Below, in pieces: positions 8,292 through 15,747 of a DNA stretch of 64,000 nucleotides. Under the pieces are notes generated by a model that did not search any database, was not told the origin of the DNA, and worked only from the letters and a program-made list of their open reading frames with translations. This stretch comes from Acidobacteria bacterium Mor1 (GTDB lineage Bacteria > Acidobacteriota > Polarisedimenticolia > Polarisedimenticolales > Polarisedimenticolaceae). Location: positions 5,658,793 to 5,722,792 of the forward strand of contig CP011806.1 of NCBI GenBank assembly GCA_001664505.1, in the 5' to 3' direction. Positions within the stretch are counted from its first letter, which is position 1, and every line of letters begins with the position of its first letter. The position numbers and the translations under genes are program-made.

Positions 8292-9011
8292 TCAAAAGCG
8301 CAGGGTCAGGGTGCCGGCCCAGTGGTCGGAGACCCTGCGGCCCCAGCGAGGAATGTCGATCACGTCACTGTCGAGGTAGGTCAAACGGAGATCGAACTGC
8401 CCGAATCGACAGCCGAGCCCCGCGTTGCGGTAGCTGTAGCTCGGCAACTCGGCGAAACCGGAAAACTCCGTCACGCCGACACCGGCGAACAGCAGCCATC
8501 GCCGGGACAGGGGCAGGCCTCCGTAGATTTCGGCCACCGTGGCGTCGGAAAGGTCCAGTCCGAACACGTCGTCGGTATGGCTGACCAACAGGCCGAACTG
8601 ATCCCGGTATCGCAGGGTGGCCTGAATCTCGAGGTAGCTCAGATCCACCGGACCTTCGGTTTCCGGGTAGTCGTAGCTCACCACCTGGCCGTCAACGGTC
8701 CAGGCAACTCCCAGGTCGAACCCGTAGCCGAGGAGCGTCTGCAGTTCGATGTCTCTGGCGCTGGGGAAGTCCCTGTCGAAGGGGAAATCCACCGATGTGC
8801 CCTGGAAGCCGGCGAAAAAACCGTTCTGGTGGCGGACGACAACGCCCGCCTGCACGGCGGGTCCCGAGTCCGAACGGGAAAAACCCCGTACCACGTAGTC
8901 GCTCATCAGCGCGATCGCCCCATGGGCGTCCCACGGTGATTCGGCCCGAACCGGGGGCAGGCTCAGGCAAAATGAGGCAAGGACGGCAAAAAATGGAAGA
9001 AACCGTTTCAA
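8292..9011 (-). CDS. TorF-family putative porin / outer-membrane beta-barrel protein (239 aa)
   Basis: An outer-membrane protein of the TorF/Gcw_chp family. After a signal peptide (residues 1-23, ending PPVRA) the mature chain contains the family signature MSDYVVRGFSRSDSGPAVQ, a second strand ending in GFFAGFQGTSVDF, and alternating amphipathic strands, and it ends with a terminal Phe typical of beta-barrels (LTLRF). I chose the TTG start at 9009-9011 because GAGG lies 7 nt upstream and it gives a clean signal peptide; ATG at 9041 or 9071 would add residues before it. It is the first gene of the minus-strand group (porin, S8 protease) and is divergent from the ECF sigma gene. Confidence 0.85.
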   Translation of the reverse strand: MKRFLPFFAVLASFCLSLPPVRAESPWDAHGAIALMSDYVVRGFSRSDSGPAVQAGVVVRHQNGFFAGFQGTSVDFPFDRDFPSARDIELQTLLGYGFDLGVAWTVDGQVVSYDYPETEGPVDLSYLEIQATLRYRDQFGLLVSHTDDVFGLDLSDATVAEIYGGLPLSRRWLLFAGVGVTEFSGFAELPSYSYRNAGLGCRFGQFDLRLTYLDSDVIDIPRWGRRVSDHWAGTLTLRF

Positions 9012-9083
9012 CGTGAACCTCGGCCGCGCATCAGGGAACATACCGTCGATGAGCGCTTCCGACTGTAGCAAGAGGCGCCGGCG

Positions 9084-9683
9084 GTGAGGGGGCCCGAGCT
9101 ACAGGCGTCCCGGTCGTCGGAGTCGGCTCTTTTGACCCGGGTGGCCGCCGGGGACCGGGGGGCGTTCGCTCGCCTGTACGACCAGCACGCGGTTTCCGTG
9201 CACCAGTTCGCCCGGCGGCTGACCCGGTCGCGGGAATTGGCCGATGAGGTCCTGAACGACGTGATGGTGGCTACCTGGCGCCAGGCAGCACAGTTTCGCG
9301 GCAGCTCCAGGCTGTCGACCTGGATTCTGGGCATCACCTACCGGACAGCCATGAAAGCGCTCCGCCGAACGACGCGCATCTCGGCGCAAGAGGTCGCGGA
9401 GTGCGCGGTCCTGCCGGCGGAGGACTCACCCGATCAAGGAGTACTGCGGCAGGAGTCCCAGGACGCGACCCGGAGAGCGATCGGCGAGCTCAGCCCTGAG
9501 CATCGTGCGGTCGTCGAGTTGACGTTCTTTCACGAGTTGAGTTACCGGGAAATCTCCGAGGTGCTGGGGTGTCCGGAGAACACCGTCAAGACGCGCATGT
9601 TCCACGCGAGGAAACGCCTGCGCGACATGCTTGCAAATGCCCGAGTCGGGGGAGTCCCGGCGCAAGGAGCGAACTCGCCATGA
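9084..9683 (+). CDS. ECF-family RNA polymerase sigma factor (199 aa)
   Basis: An extracytoplasmic-function sigma factor. Region 2 (about residues 20-90) includes ARLYDQHAVSVHQFA, the DEVLNDV core-binding helix and STWILGITYRTAMK. Region 4 (about 130-185) has the helix-turn-helix SYREISEVLGCPENTVKTRM followed by ARKRLRDML. The start is GTG at 9084 with AGAGG at 9071-9075. The stop overlaps the start of the anti-sigma gene as ATGA, indicating a co-translated pair. It is divergent from the porin and S8 protease genes with a 72-nt shared promoter region, so those are natural candidates for its regulon. No recognisable ECF promoter could be assigned by eye. Confidence 0.94.
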   Translation: MRGPELQASRSSESALLTRVAAGDRGAFARLYDQHAVSVHQFARRLTRSRELADEVLNDVMVATWRQAAQFRGSSRLSTWILGITYRTAMKALRRTTRISAQEVAECAVLPAEDSPDQGVLRQESQDATRRAIGELSPEHRAVVELTFFHELSYREISEVLGCPENTVKTRMFHARKRLRDMLANARVGGVPAQGANSP

Positions 9684-10270
9684 CCCACGAGACCTGTTGG
9701 GAGTTGCTGCCCTGGCTTGCGAACGGCCGGCTGGATGCCGAGCTGCAGGCATCGGTTTCAACCCATCTCGATGGTTGCGACGCGTGCCGGGTGGAACTGG
9801 AGTTCGTACGTGGCATCCAGGGCGCGGTCAATGCCGGGCCCCTGGATGATGAGTCCCCGCTACCGGGTGCTGCCGGTTTTCACCGAGTGCTGGCCGAAGT
9901 GGACCCGTCTGGAGCGACGCCGGCGGTCAGGTCGGCGCCGGCAGCTCGATCGCTCTGGTGGGCTGCCGCAGCGATATTGGTCGTGACGGCGTTCACGATC
10001 GTCTGGCAACGCCCTGCGCCGTATCGCACCCTTTCTGCCCAGGAGAGTGCGATCGTTTCGGGGGATACGGTACGGGTGCTGTTCGCCGCCGACACCTCGA
10101 CAGAGGTCCTCAACGAGATTCTCGGAGGCGTTCAGGGTCGTATCGTGGACGGTCCCAACTCCGTCGGAGCGTATGTGGTCGAGCTCCCGGCGGGGGCCGA
10201 TGTCTCGGCGGCGATTGAAGTTCTCCGCGCACATCGGAGCACGAGGCTGGTCGAGCCGATCGGCGACTAG
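9680..10270 (+). CDS. Membrane anti-sigma factor: zinc-finger ZAS domain plus propeptide-like periplasmic domain
   Basis: A 196-residue anti-sigma factor for the preceding ECF sigma. The cytosolic N-terminus has the zf-HC2/ZAS motif His29-x3-Cys33-x2-Cys36. One membrane span follows at about residues 92-110. The periplasmic part (128-195) has a strand-helix-strand pattern: DTVRVLFAAD, a helix, GRIVDGPNSVGAYVVELP, a second helix and a final strand ending VEPI. This resembles a protease propeptide (I9-like) fold and matches residues about 98-130 of the neighbouring S8 protease (E-x-P-x-G-A, then I-x3-L-R, then R-x3-V-x-P). The start ATG at 9680 has AAGGAGC at 9664. The domain assignment of the C-terminal half is my inference. 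Confidence 0.9.
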   Translation: MTHETCWELLPWLANGRLDAELQASVSTHLDGCDACRVELEFVRGIQGAVNAGPLDDESPLPGAAGFHRVLAEVDPSGATPAVRSAPAARSLWWAAAAILVVTAFTIVWQRPAPYRTLSAQESAIVSGDTVRVLFAADTSTEVLNEILGGVQGRIVDGPNSVGAYVVELPAGADVSAAIEVLRAHRSTRLVEPIGD

Positions 10271-10299
10271 CCGATTCGCCGGAACATGCGTCGACGGGG

Positions 10300-10788
10300 C
10301 TACTCTGCCGCCAGCGCCGGCAAGGCCTCGCCTTCCAGCCGGAAGATCTCCCAGCCCTCCATCGGGACGGCACCCAGGCGCTTGTAGAAGCCGATGGCGG
10401 GCTCGTTCCAGTCCAGGACGACCCATTCCACCCGATCGCAACCTCGCTCTACCGCAAGCTTCGCCAGGTGCACCAGCATCGCCTTGCCGTAGCCCTTGCC
10501 GCGAAACTCCGGCTTGACGAACAGATTCTCGAGATAGATTCCCGGCCGGCCGCGGAAGGTAGAGTAGTTGTGGAAGAACAGGGCAAAGGCGGCGGGTGTG
10601 TCGCCGTCGTAGCCGAACACCACCTCGGCATAGGGCCGCGGCCCGAACAGGGTTGCTCGAAGTCTGTCCTCGTCGGCGACCACGTACTCGGCGAGTTTCT
10701 CGTACTCGGCCAGTCCGACGATGAACTCGAGGATCAGCGGGACCTGCTCCTCGGTGGCGGGCTCGATACGAAGGGGCGGTCGGGACAT
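10300..10788 (-). CDS. GNAT acetyltransferase, diamine/polyamine N-acetyltransferase-like
   Basis: A 162-residue GNAT enzyme that transfers acetyl from acetyl-CoA. The pattern matches the spermidine/spermine or thialysine acetyltransferase (SSAT) group: ILEFIVGLAEYEKL near the start, the LENLFV strand, the acetyl-CoA loop RGKGYG, and WNEPAIGFYKRLGA, followed by GWEIFRL near the end. Substrate is inferred from this similarity only. The start ATG 10786-10788 follows CAGGAG; an upstream extension to 10947 is unsupported. It is convergent with the anti-sigma gene and divergent from the membrane protein at 10903. Confidence 0.88.
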   Translation of the reverse strand: MSRPPLRIEPATEEQVPLILEFIVGLAEYEKLAEYVVADEDRLRATLFGPRPYAEVVFGYDGDTPAAFALFFHNYSTFRGRPGIYLENLFVKPEFRGKGYGKAMLVHLAKLAVERGCDRVEWVVLDWNEPAIGFYKRLGAVPMEGWEIFRLEGEALPALAAE

Positions 10789-10902
10789 GAAAGCTCCTGT
10801 GGGCGGTCGGGTAGGGGAGCATACAAGAAAGGGTTTCGCGATGCGCCGAACGACGGAACCGGTGGCCCGAGGCGTACGTAGCATCGACAGGAGGTTTCGC
10901 CC

Positions 10903-12423
10903 TTGAAGTTTGCGCCCGCGCCGAAGCTCGCCCGAGGTCATCGCCATGTGTGTTGGCTCCTGGGGTTCGTGGCGGCGGGATTCCTGAGCCTGACCGGCTA
11001 CTACATGAACCTCTTTTTCTACCTTCCGCGGGGAAACGACTGGCTGGTCGAGCTGAGCGTGCTGCTCAGGACGGAGAAGCCGCTCTGGTTTGCATTTGCG
11101 TTATGTGGAGTCGCGGCTGGACTGGCGATCTTCCTTCTTGTCTACGGCGTGTTTCGCCGGAAGGCCGAGGGAGTGACCGCGAGCTCGCGCAGAAGGTCAT
11201 TGCGTCGGGCGGTCGAGAGGTTGGGAGCTTTGTCCGTCGGCTTTGGATTGAACGTTCTGTTGTTCCGGATCGCTCCGGTTCCCGCATTTGTGACCGATGG
11301 ATGGGACCGGGCGGCACCTGCGCTGCTTGACTGGCGGGATCCCGAGCGGGGTGCGGCGTGGTTGGGGCGGAGTCACCACCTGGAGTGGTTCTGTGGACTC
11401 GGAGTGTTGGCATCCCTCGTGGTGCTGGGTCTCGGTTGGTCGGCGCTACAGGGGGATCGACGCTCGCGCCGCCAGTTCTTGGGGCTCGCCGTGACGATGC
11501 TCTTCGTCAGTGCTCTGGTTCCCTGGTCCGGTATGCTTCGTGTCTTGCCCGGTTCGACGTACGGAGATCTCGTGAATGGGGGCATACCCGAGATCCTTGT
11601 GCAAGGCCGCTTCGACGGGGTTGCCGCCGAGTATGTCGATCGGCACCACACGACCTTCGATCGCAGCGGAGCCCGCCTGCCACTCGGTGGCTACCACCAG
11701 GAACGGTTCCTCGAACAACACGCCGAGGATCGCGTCGTCGAGGGGCTGCGGCGGTGCGATGCGGTCGTGCTTCCCCGCGCCGCTTACTGGGACTCTCGAG
11801 GGCTTTCGATTCAGCTGTCCTCGAGAGCGGCGGCGGGCCCGGTGGGCCGGATCCTGACCGTGCCTCGATACGCAGACCGGTGGTACGTCTCGGATGCGGG
11901 GCAGCCGGGGCGAGCACTTCCGTATGGCGGAAAGCCCTTGGAACAGGAGCTGACGGGAGTTTCCCGGGTCATCCTCAAGGCCGATTGGATGATCCCCTAC
12001 GACGAGTTGCGGGAGATCCTCGTGTCGCTTCGCCAGGCCGGGGTCGATCGCGTCGACCTAGCCACGGTTCCGCTCGGTTTCGCGCCAGGCCCGGTGAACA
12101 GCCTGAGATGGGTCGAGAGTGCTACGGCACCTACCTTCCAGCCGACATACCGGCGGTCGACGCCGAGGGTTCTCATGGTCAAGAAGTACACTCCGTTGGA
12201 GGCGTTCGCGACCGTTCCGGCGACCACCTGCCGTGTCGGTGGAGACGGCGGCCAATGGTTGGTGTTTCGTTGGAACTTGGCGCGGAGGGAGACGCTGGCG
12301 CCGGTGCAGCGCCTGCCGGAACCGCAGAACTACGGGGAGCTGATCGCGCTGCTGGAACGGATCAGGGCCGGCGGCGCCGAAGCTGTGGTGCTGCCGCCGA
12401 CCCTGGAAAATTTCTTGCCCTAG
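10903..12423 (+). CDS. Five-span membrane protein with ExbD-like C-terminal segment (506 aa)
   Basis: I do not recognise the full-length family. The N-terminal half has about five membrane spans (near residues 17-40, 60-85, 105-125, 160-180 and 192-212). The rest is probably periplasmic. Residues about 356-392 (VILKADWMIPYDELREIL followed by a helix, then VDRVDLAT) closely follow the ExbD/TolR periplasmic pattern of a beta strand with a conserved Asp, a helix, and an AGV-x-x-V strand. A second similar helix-strand unit follows near the C-terminus (YGELIALLERIRAGGAEAV). The start is TTG at 10903 behind a perfect AGGAGG at 10889-10894. Its stop codon overlaps that of pntB on the opposite strand in a CTAG palindrome. 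Confidence 0.8.
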   Translation: MKFAPAPKLARGHRHVCWLLGFVAAGFLSLTGYYMNLFFYLPRGNDWLVELSVLLRTEKPLWFAFALCGVAAGLAIFLLVYGVFRRKAEGVTASSRRRSLRRAVERLGALSVGFGLNVLLFRIAPVPAFVTDGWDRAAPALLDWRDPERGAAWLGRSHHLEWFCGLGVLASLVVLGLGWSALQGDRRSRRQFLGLAVTMLFVSALVPWSGMLRVLPGSTYGDLVNGGIPEILVQGRFDGVAAEYVDRHHTTFDRSGARLPLGGYHQERFLEQHAEDRVVEGLRRCDAVVLPRAAYWDSRGLSIQLSSRAAAGPVGRILTVPRYADRWYVSDAGQPGRALPYGGKPLEQELTGVSRVILKADWMIPYDELREILVSLRQAGVDRVDLATVPLGFAPGPVNSLRWVESATAPTFQPTYRRSTPRVLMVKKYTPLEAFATVPATTCRVGGDGGQWLVFRWNLARRETLAPVQRLPEPQNYGELIALLERIRAGGAEAVVLPPTLENFLP

Positions 12424-14006
12424 TCCGATTCCTTGACCGCGTCGATGATCGCCTGGATCGCCTTCTTGCCGTCGTTGAAGAACATCAGCGCGTTGTCGGC
12501 GGCGAACAGCGGGTTCGGGATGCCGGCGAAGCCGGGGCTCAGGCTGCGCTTGATCACGATGACCGTACGGGCCTGGTCGACGTCGATGATCGGCATGCCG
12601 GCGATGGGACTCTGGGGGTCGGTCTTGGCCACCGGGTTGACCACGTCGTTGGCCCCCAGCACGATGCAAACGTCGACCTGCTCCATCTCCGGGTTGATGG
12701 CGTCCATCTCTCGCAGCTTGTCGTACTCGACGTCCGCCTCGGCCAGCAGCACGTTCATGTGTCCGGGCATGCGGCCGGCGACCGGGTGGATCGCGTACTC
12801 GACCAGGATGTCCTTGGCCTCGAGCAGCTGGGCCAGGTTGCGCACGGTGTGCTGAGCCTGGGCCACCGCCATGCCGTAGCCCGGGACGATCACCACCCGC
12901 TGCACGTCGTCGAGCAGCATGGCGATCTCCTCGGCGGAGGTGGACTTGACCGATTTGTAGACCTCGTCGGCGTCGGGCGTATCGCCGGTGGGGCCCATGG
13001 TGCCGAACAGCACGTTGGCCAGCGAGCGGTTCATCGCCTTGCACATGATCTGGGTCAGGATGATGCCCGACGCTCCGACCAGGGAGCCGGAGATGATCAG
13101 TACGTTGTTGTTGAGCACGAATCCGGTCGCTGCCGCGGCAAGGCCCGAGTACGAGTTCAGCAGTGCGATGACCACGGGCATATCCGCGCCGCCGATCGAA
13201 AGGGTCAATACGACCCCGAGGACACCTGCGATCGCGACCAGGCCCCAGAAGAGCACCTGATTGACCGGGTCGAGTACGACCCAAACTCCGGCGCCGACGG
13301 TGGCAAGGGCGCTGAGCCCTTTCAGCGCGTCCATGCCGGGGAAACGAGCGCTCTTTCGCAGCAGAATGCCACCGATCAGCGCGCCGCAAAGGGCGATGCC
13401 GATCCCGAGCATGCCTTCGGTGGAGCCGGCGCCGTGGGGCATGACGCCCGCGGTCACACCGTAGTAGATCGCTCCCGCGGCGACGATTGTCGAGAAGCTG
13501 AACTTGATCGCCTTCTGCCAGGCGTAGAGCTTCCATTTGACTGCAAGGAATTCGGCGAGTTTGCCGAACGCGACATAGCTCCCGAAGAAAGTCACCGAAC
13601 CGATCAGCGCCGAGAGTACGGTTGCGACTTTCATCTGCAGATCTTGGGCTGCCGGTGGAGCCTCGCCCAGGGCGGCGTAAGCGGCGATCAGCGCCGAGCC
13701 TGCGACCAGCACCGAGGCGGCGCCGCCGAAGCCGTTGAACAGCGCCACCATCTCGGGCATCGACGTCATCTGCACCCGCAGAGCGGCGACAGCGCCGATC
13801 AGCGCGCCGACGGCGGCGGCGACGGTCATGTAGCGCCAGTCCCACTGTTCGCTGAGCAGGGTCACGACGATGGCCAGGGCCATGCCCAGGGCGCCCGCCA
13901 TGTTGCCGCGCACCGCGGTGCGCGGATGGGACATCCACTTGAGGTCGAAGATGAACAACACCGCCGCGATGACGTAGGCGATGTTGACGATCTGTGCGGG
14001 AATCAT
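12420..14006 (-). CDS. pntB: NAD(P) transhydrogenase, beta subunit
   Basis: The membrane and NADP-binding subunit (528 aa) of the proton-translocating transhydrogenase, which drives hydride transfer from NADH to NADP using the proton gradient. The N-terminal two thirds contain eight or nine membrane helices. The soluble domain III begins near residue 350 with VVIVPGYGMAVAQAQ, the NADP-binding fingerprint, followed by YAIHPVAGRMPGHMNVLLAEA and, nearer the C-terminus, VIVIKRS. Length fits the family. It is the last gene of the pntA1-A2-B operon, 10 nt after pntA2. Its stop codon overlaps the convergent upstream gene within CTAG at 12420-12423. Confidence 0.97.
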   Translation of the reverse strand: MIPAQIVNIAYVIAAVLFIFDLKWMSHPRTAVRGNMAGALGMALAIVVTLLSEQWDWRYMTVAAAVGALIGAVAALRVQMTSMPEMVALFNGFGGAASVLVAGSALIAAYAALGEAPPAAQDLQMKVATVLSALIGSVTFFGSYVAFGKLAEFLAVKWKLYAWQKAIKFSFSTIVAAGAIYYGVTAGVMPHGAGSTEGMLGIGIALCGALIGGILLRKSARFPGMDALKGLSALATVGAGVWVVLDPVNQVLFWGLVAIAGVLGVVLTLSIGGADMPVVIALLNSYSGLAAAATGFVLNNNVLIISGSLVGASGIILTQIMCKAMNRSLANVLFGTMGPTGDTPDADEVYKSVKSTSAEEIAMLLDDVQRVVIVPGYGMAVAQAQHTVRNLAQLLEAKDILVEYAIHPVAGRMPGHMNVLLAEADVEYDKLREMDAINPEMEQVDVCIVLGANDVVNPVAKTDPQSPIAGMPIIDVDQARTVIVIKRSLSPGFAGIPNPLFAADNALMFFNDGKKAIQAIIDAVKESD

Positions 14007-14016
14007 GATCGCCTCT

Positions 14017-14298
14017 CTACTTCTTCTTGAACATCGCCAGCATGCGATGGGTCACGAGGAAGCCGCCGACCACGTTGATCGTGGCGAACATGACGGCGAT
14101 GGCCGCGATGATCTTGGCCAGCGGGGAGCTGTCCATGCTGCCGGCCAGAACCAGCGCGCCGACGATGGTGATACCGGAGATGGCGTTGGACCCCGACATC
14201 AGCGGCGTGTGCAGCGTCGGCGGGACCTTGGTGATGATCTCGAAGCCGACGAAGACCGCCAGCACGAAGATCGTCATCGCGGTGACGAAGATTTCCAT
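14017..14298 (-). CDS. pntA2: NAD(P) transhydrogenase, small membrane alpha-2 subunit
   Basis: A 93-residue protein with three to four hydrophobic helices that corresponds to the C-terminal membrane domain of E. coli PntA, encoded here as a separate polypeptide as in Rhodospirillum rubrum. It contains the conserved VPPTLHTPLMSGSNAISGI segment and ends in MLAMFKKK. It lies between pntA1 (20-nt gap) and pntB (10-nt gap) on the same strand. Together the three subunits form the complete transhydrogenase. Confidence 0.95.
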   Translation of the reverse strand: MEIFVTAMTIFVLAVFVGFEIITKVPPTLHTPLMSGSNAISGITIVGALVLAGSMDSSPLAKIIAAIAVMFATINVVGGFLVTHRMLAMFKKK

Positions 14299-14318
14299 GA
14301 GGTTCCCTTTCTCTCCGG

Positions 14319-15500
14319 CTAGCTCTGGGCGGCGGCGGGGGCGAGCCCCATCGCCTCGCGGATGCGGCTGTGCACGACGTCGCCGTTCTCGCAGATCAGC
14401 GTGTCGCGAATGATCTCGTCTTCCATGTCCAGGTTCAGGTTGCCTTCCTTGTCCAGCATGTTGTTGAGGAAGGTCACCACGTTCTTCGCGAACATCTGGC
14501 TCGCGTGGTAGGGGATCGACGAGGGGATGTTCTCGGGACCGAGGATCGTGACCCCGTTGACGTCCACCGCCTCGCCGGATTTGGTCAATTCGCAGTTACC
14601 GCCGCGCTCGGCGGCCAGATCGACGATGATCGAACCGGGCTGCATGCGTTTGACCGCGTCTTCCGGCACCAGGATCGGTGCCTTCTTGCCGGGGATCGCC
14701 GCGGTTGTGATGACCACGTCGGATTCGGCGATGACGTTCGAGATCAGTTCCCGCTGCTTGCGCAGGAAGTCCTCGGTCATCTCCTTGGCGTAGCCTCCCT
14801 TGTCCTCGGCGCCGGCGTCCATCTCGACCTCGACGAACTTGGCGCCGACACTCTGGACCTGTTCCTTGACCGCCGGGCGGATGTCGTTGGCCGAGACCAC
14901 GGCTCCGAGCCGCTTGGCCGTCGAGATCGCCTGGAGCCCGGCGACGCCCACGCCCAGCACGAACGCCTTGGCCGGGGTGATCGTGCCTGCGGCGGTCATC
15001 AGCATCGGGAACATCCGCGGCAGGCGTTCGGCGGCCATCAGCACCGCCTTGTAGCCGGCGATGGTGGCCATCGACGACAGCACGTCCATGCTCTGGGCCC
15101 GGGTGATGCGGGGGACCAGCTCCAGGGCGAACTGCCGCGCGCCCTTGCCGGCCACCGCCTTGGCCTCGTCGAAGGCGGTCAGCGGTTCGAAGGTGCCGAT
15201 CAGGATCTGATCCTTGCGCATGGAGTCGAGGTCCGGCTTGCCGGCTTCGGGGTTGGCCCCGAGGCCGCGGACCTGGAGCACCACGTCGGACTTGGCGAAT
15301 ACGTCGGCCCGGGAGCAGAGCTCGACGCCCTTTTCCTTGTAGGCCTCGTCGAGGTAGCCCGACGCGGTTCCCGCGCCGCTTTCCAGCAGCACCTGATGGT
15401 TCTTCTTGATCAGGGGCGCAGCGGCGGCCGGAGTCATGGCCACCCTGCGCTCGCCCGGATACGTTTCCTTGGTGATCCCGACGATCATGTTGCCGTCCAT
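14319..15500 (-). CDS. pntA1: NAD(P) transhydrogenase, alpha-1 NAD-binding subunit
   Basis: The soluble NAD(H)-binding domain I subunit (393 aa) of transhydrogenase, homologous to alanine dehydrogenase. Features include the N-terminal VGITKETYPGERRVAMTP, the nucleotide-binding VLGVGVAGLQAISTAKRLGA near residue 170, the mobile-loop region DAGAEDKGGYAKEM near 230, and IPGKKAPILV. The first ATG (15500) has GGAG about 11 nt upstream; the alternative Met5 at 15488 matches the usual family start but sits further from that site. It heads a three-gene operon. The 247 nt upstream (15501-15747), shared with the divergent epimerase operon, holds no regulatory element that I can name. Confidence 0.96.
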   Translation of the reverse strand: MDGNMIVGITKETYPGERRVAMTPAAAAPLIKKNHQVLLESGAGTASGYLDEAYKEKGVELCSRADVFAKSDVVLQVRGLGANPEAGKPDLDSMRKDQILIGTFEPLTAFDEAKAVAGKGARQFALELVPRITRAQSMDVLSSMATIAGYKAVLMAAERLPRMFPMLMTAAGTITPAKAFVLGVGVAGLQAISTAKRLGAVVSANDIRPAVKEQVQSVGAKFVEVEMDAGAEDKGGYAKEMTEDFLRKQRELISNVIAESDVVITTAAIPGKKAPILVPEDAVKRMQPGSIIVDLAAERGGNCELTKSGEAVDVNGVTILGPENIPSSIPYHASQMFAKNVVTFLNNMLDKEGNLNLDMEDEIIRDTLICENGDVVHSRIREAMGLAPAAAQS

Positions 15501-15747
15501 CGGCCCGGCAGCTCCGGAGAGCGCGGGCGGTCAAAACCGGAAATGCTGTTCACGCAAAGCGGGAATTCTATTCCAACTTGGCCCCAGGGCAGACTCTCAA
15601 TTGAGGCGAGGCCTCACAAGGGTGAAAACAGACCGGAAGGGCTTTGATTCCAACCGTTTTGGCGAGATCCGGCCTCTCGGCCCGGCTTCCGGCGCCCGCT
15701 GGTAGGCTTATGGCGACGGACCCCAGGGGGGTCCGGGGAGGCGACGG

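Noticed and set aside
11358..14030. An 890-codon plus-strand open frame across pntB
   Set aside because: It is antisense to pntB and out of frame with the 10903 membrane protein; the translation is rich in His, Asp, Arg and Gly repeats typical of shadow frames.
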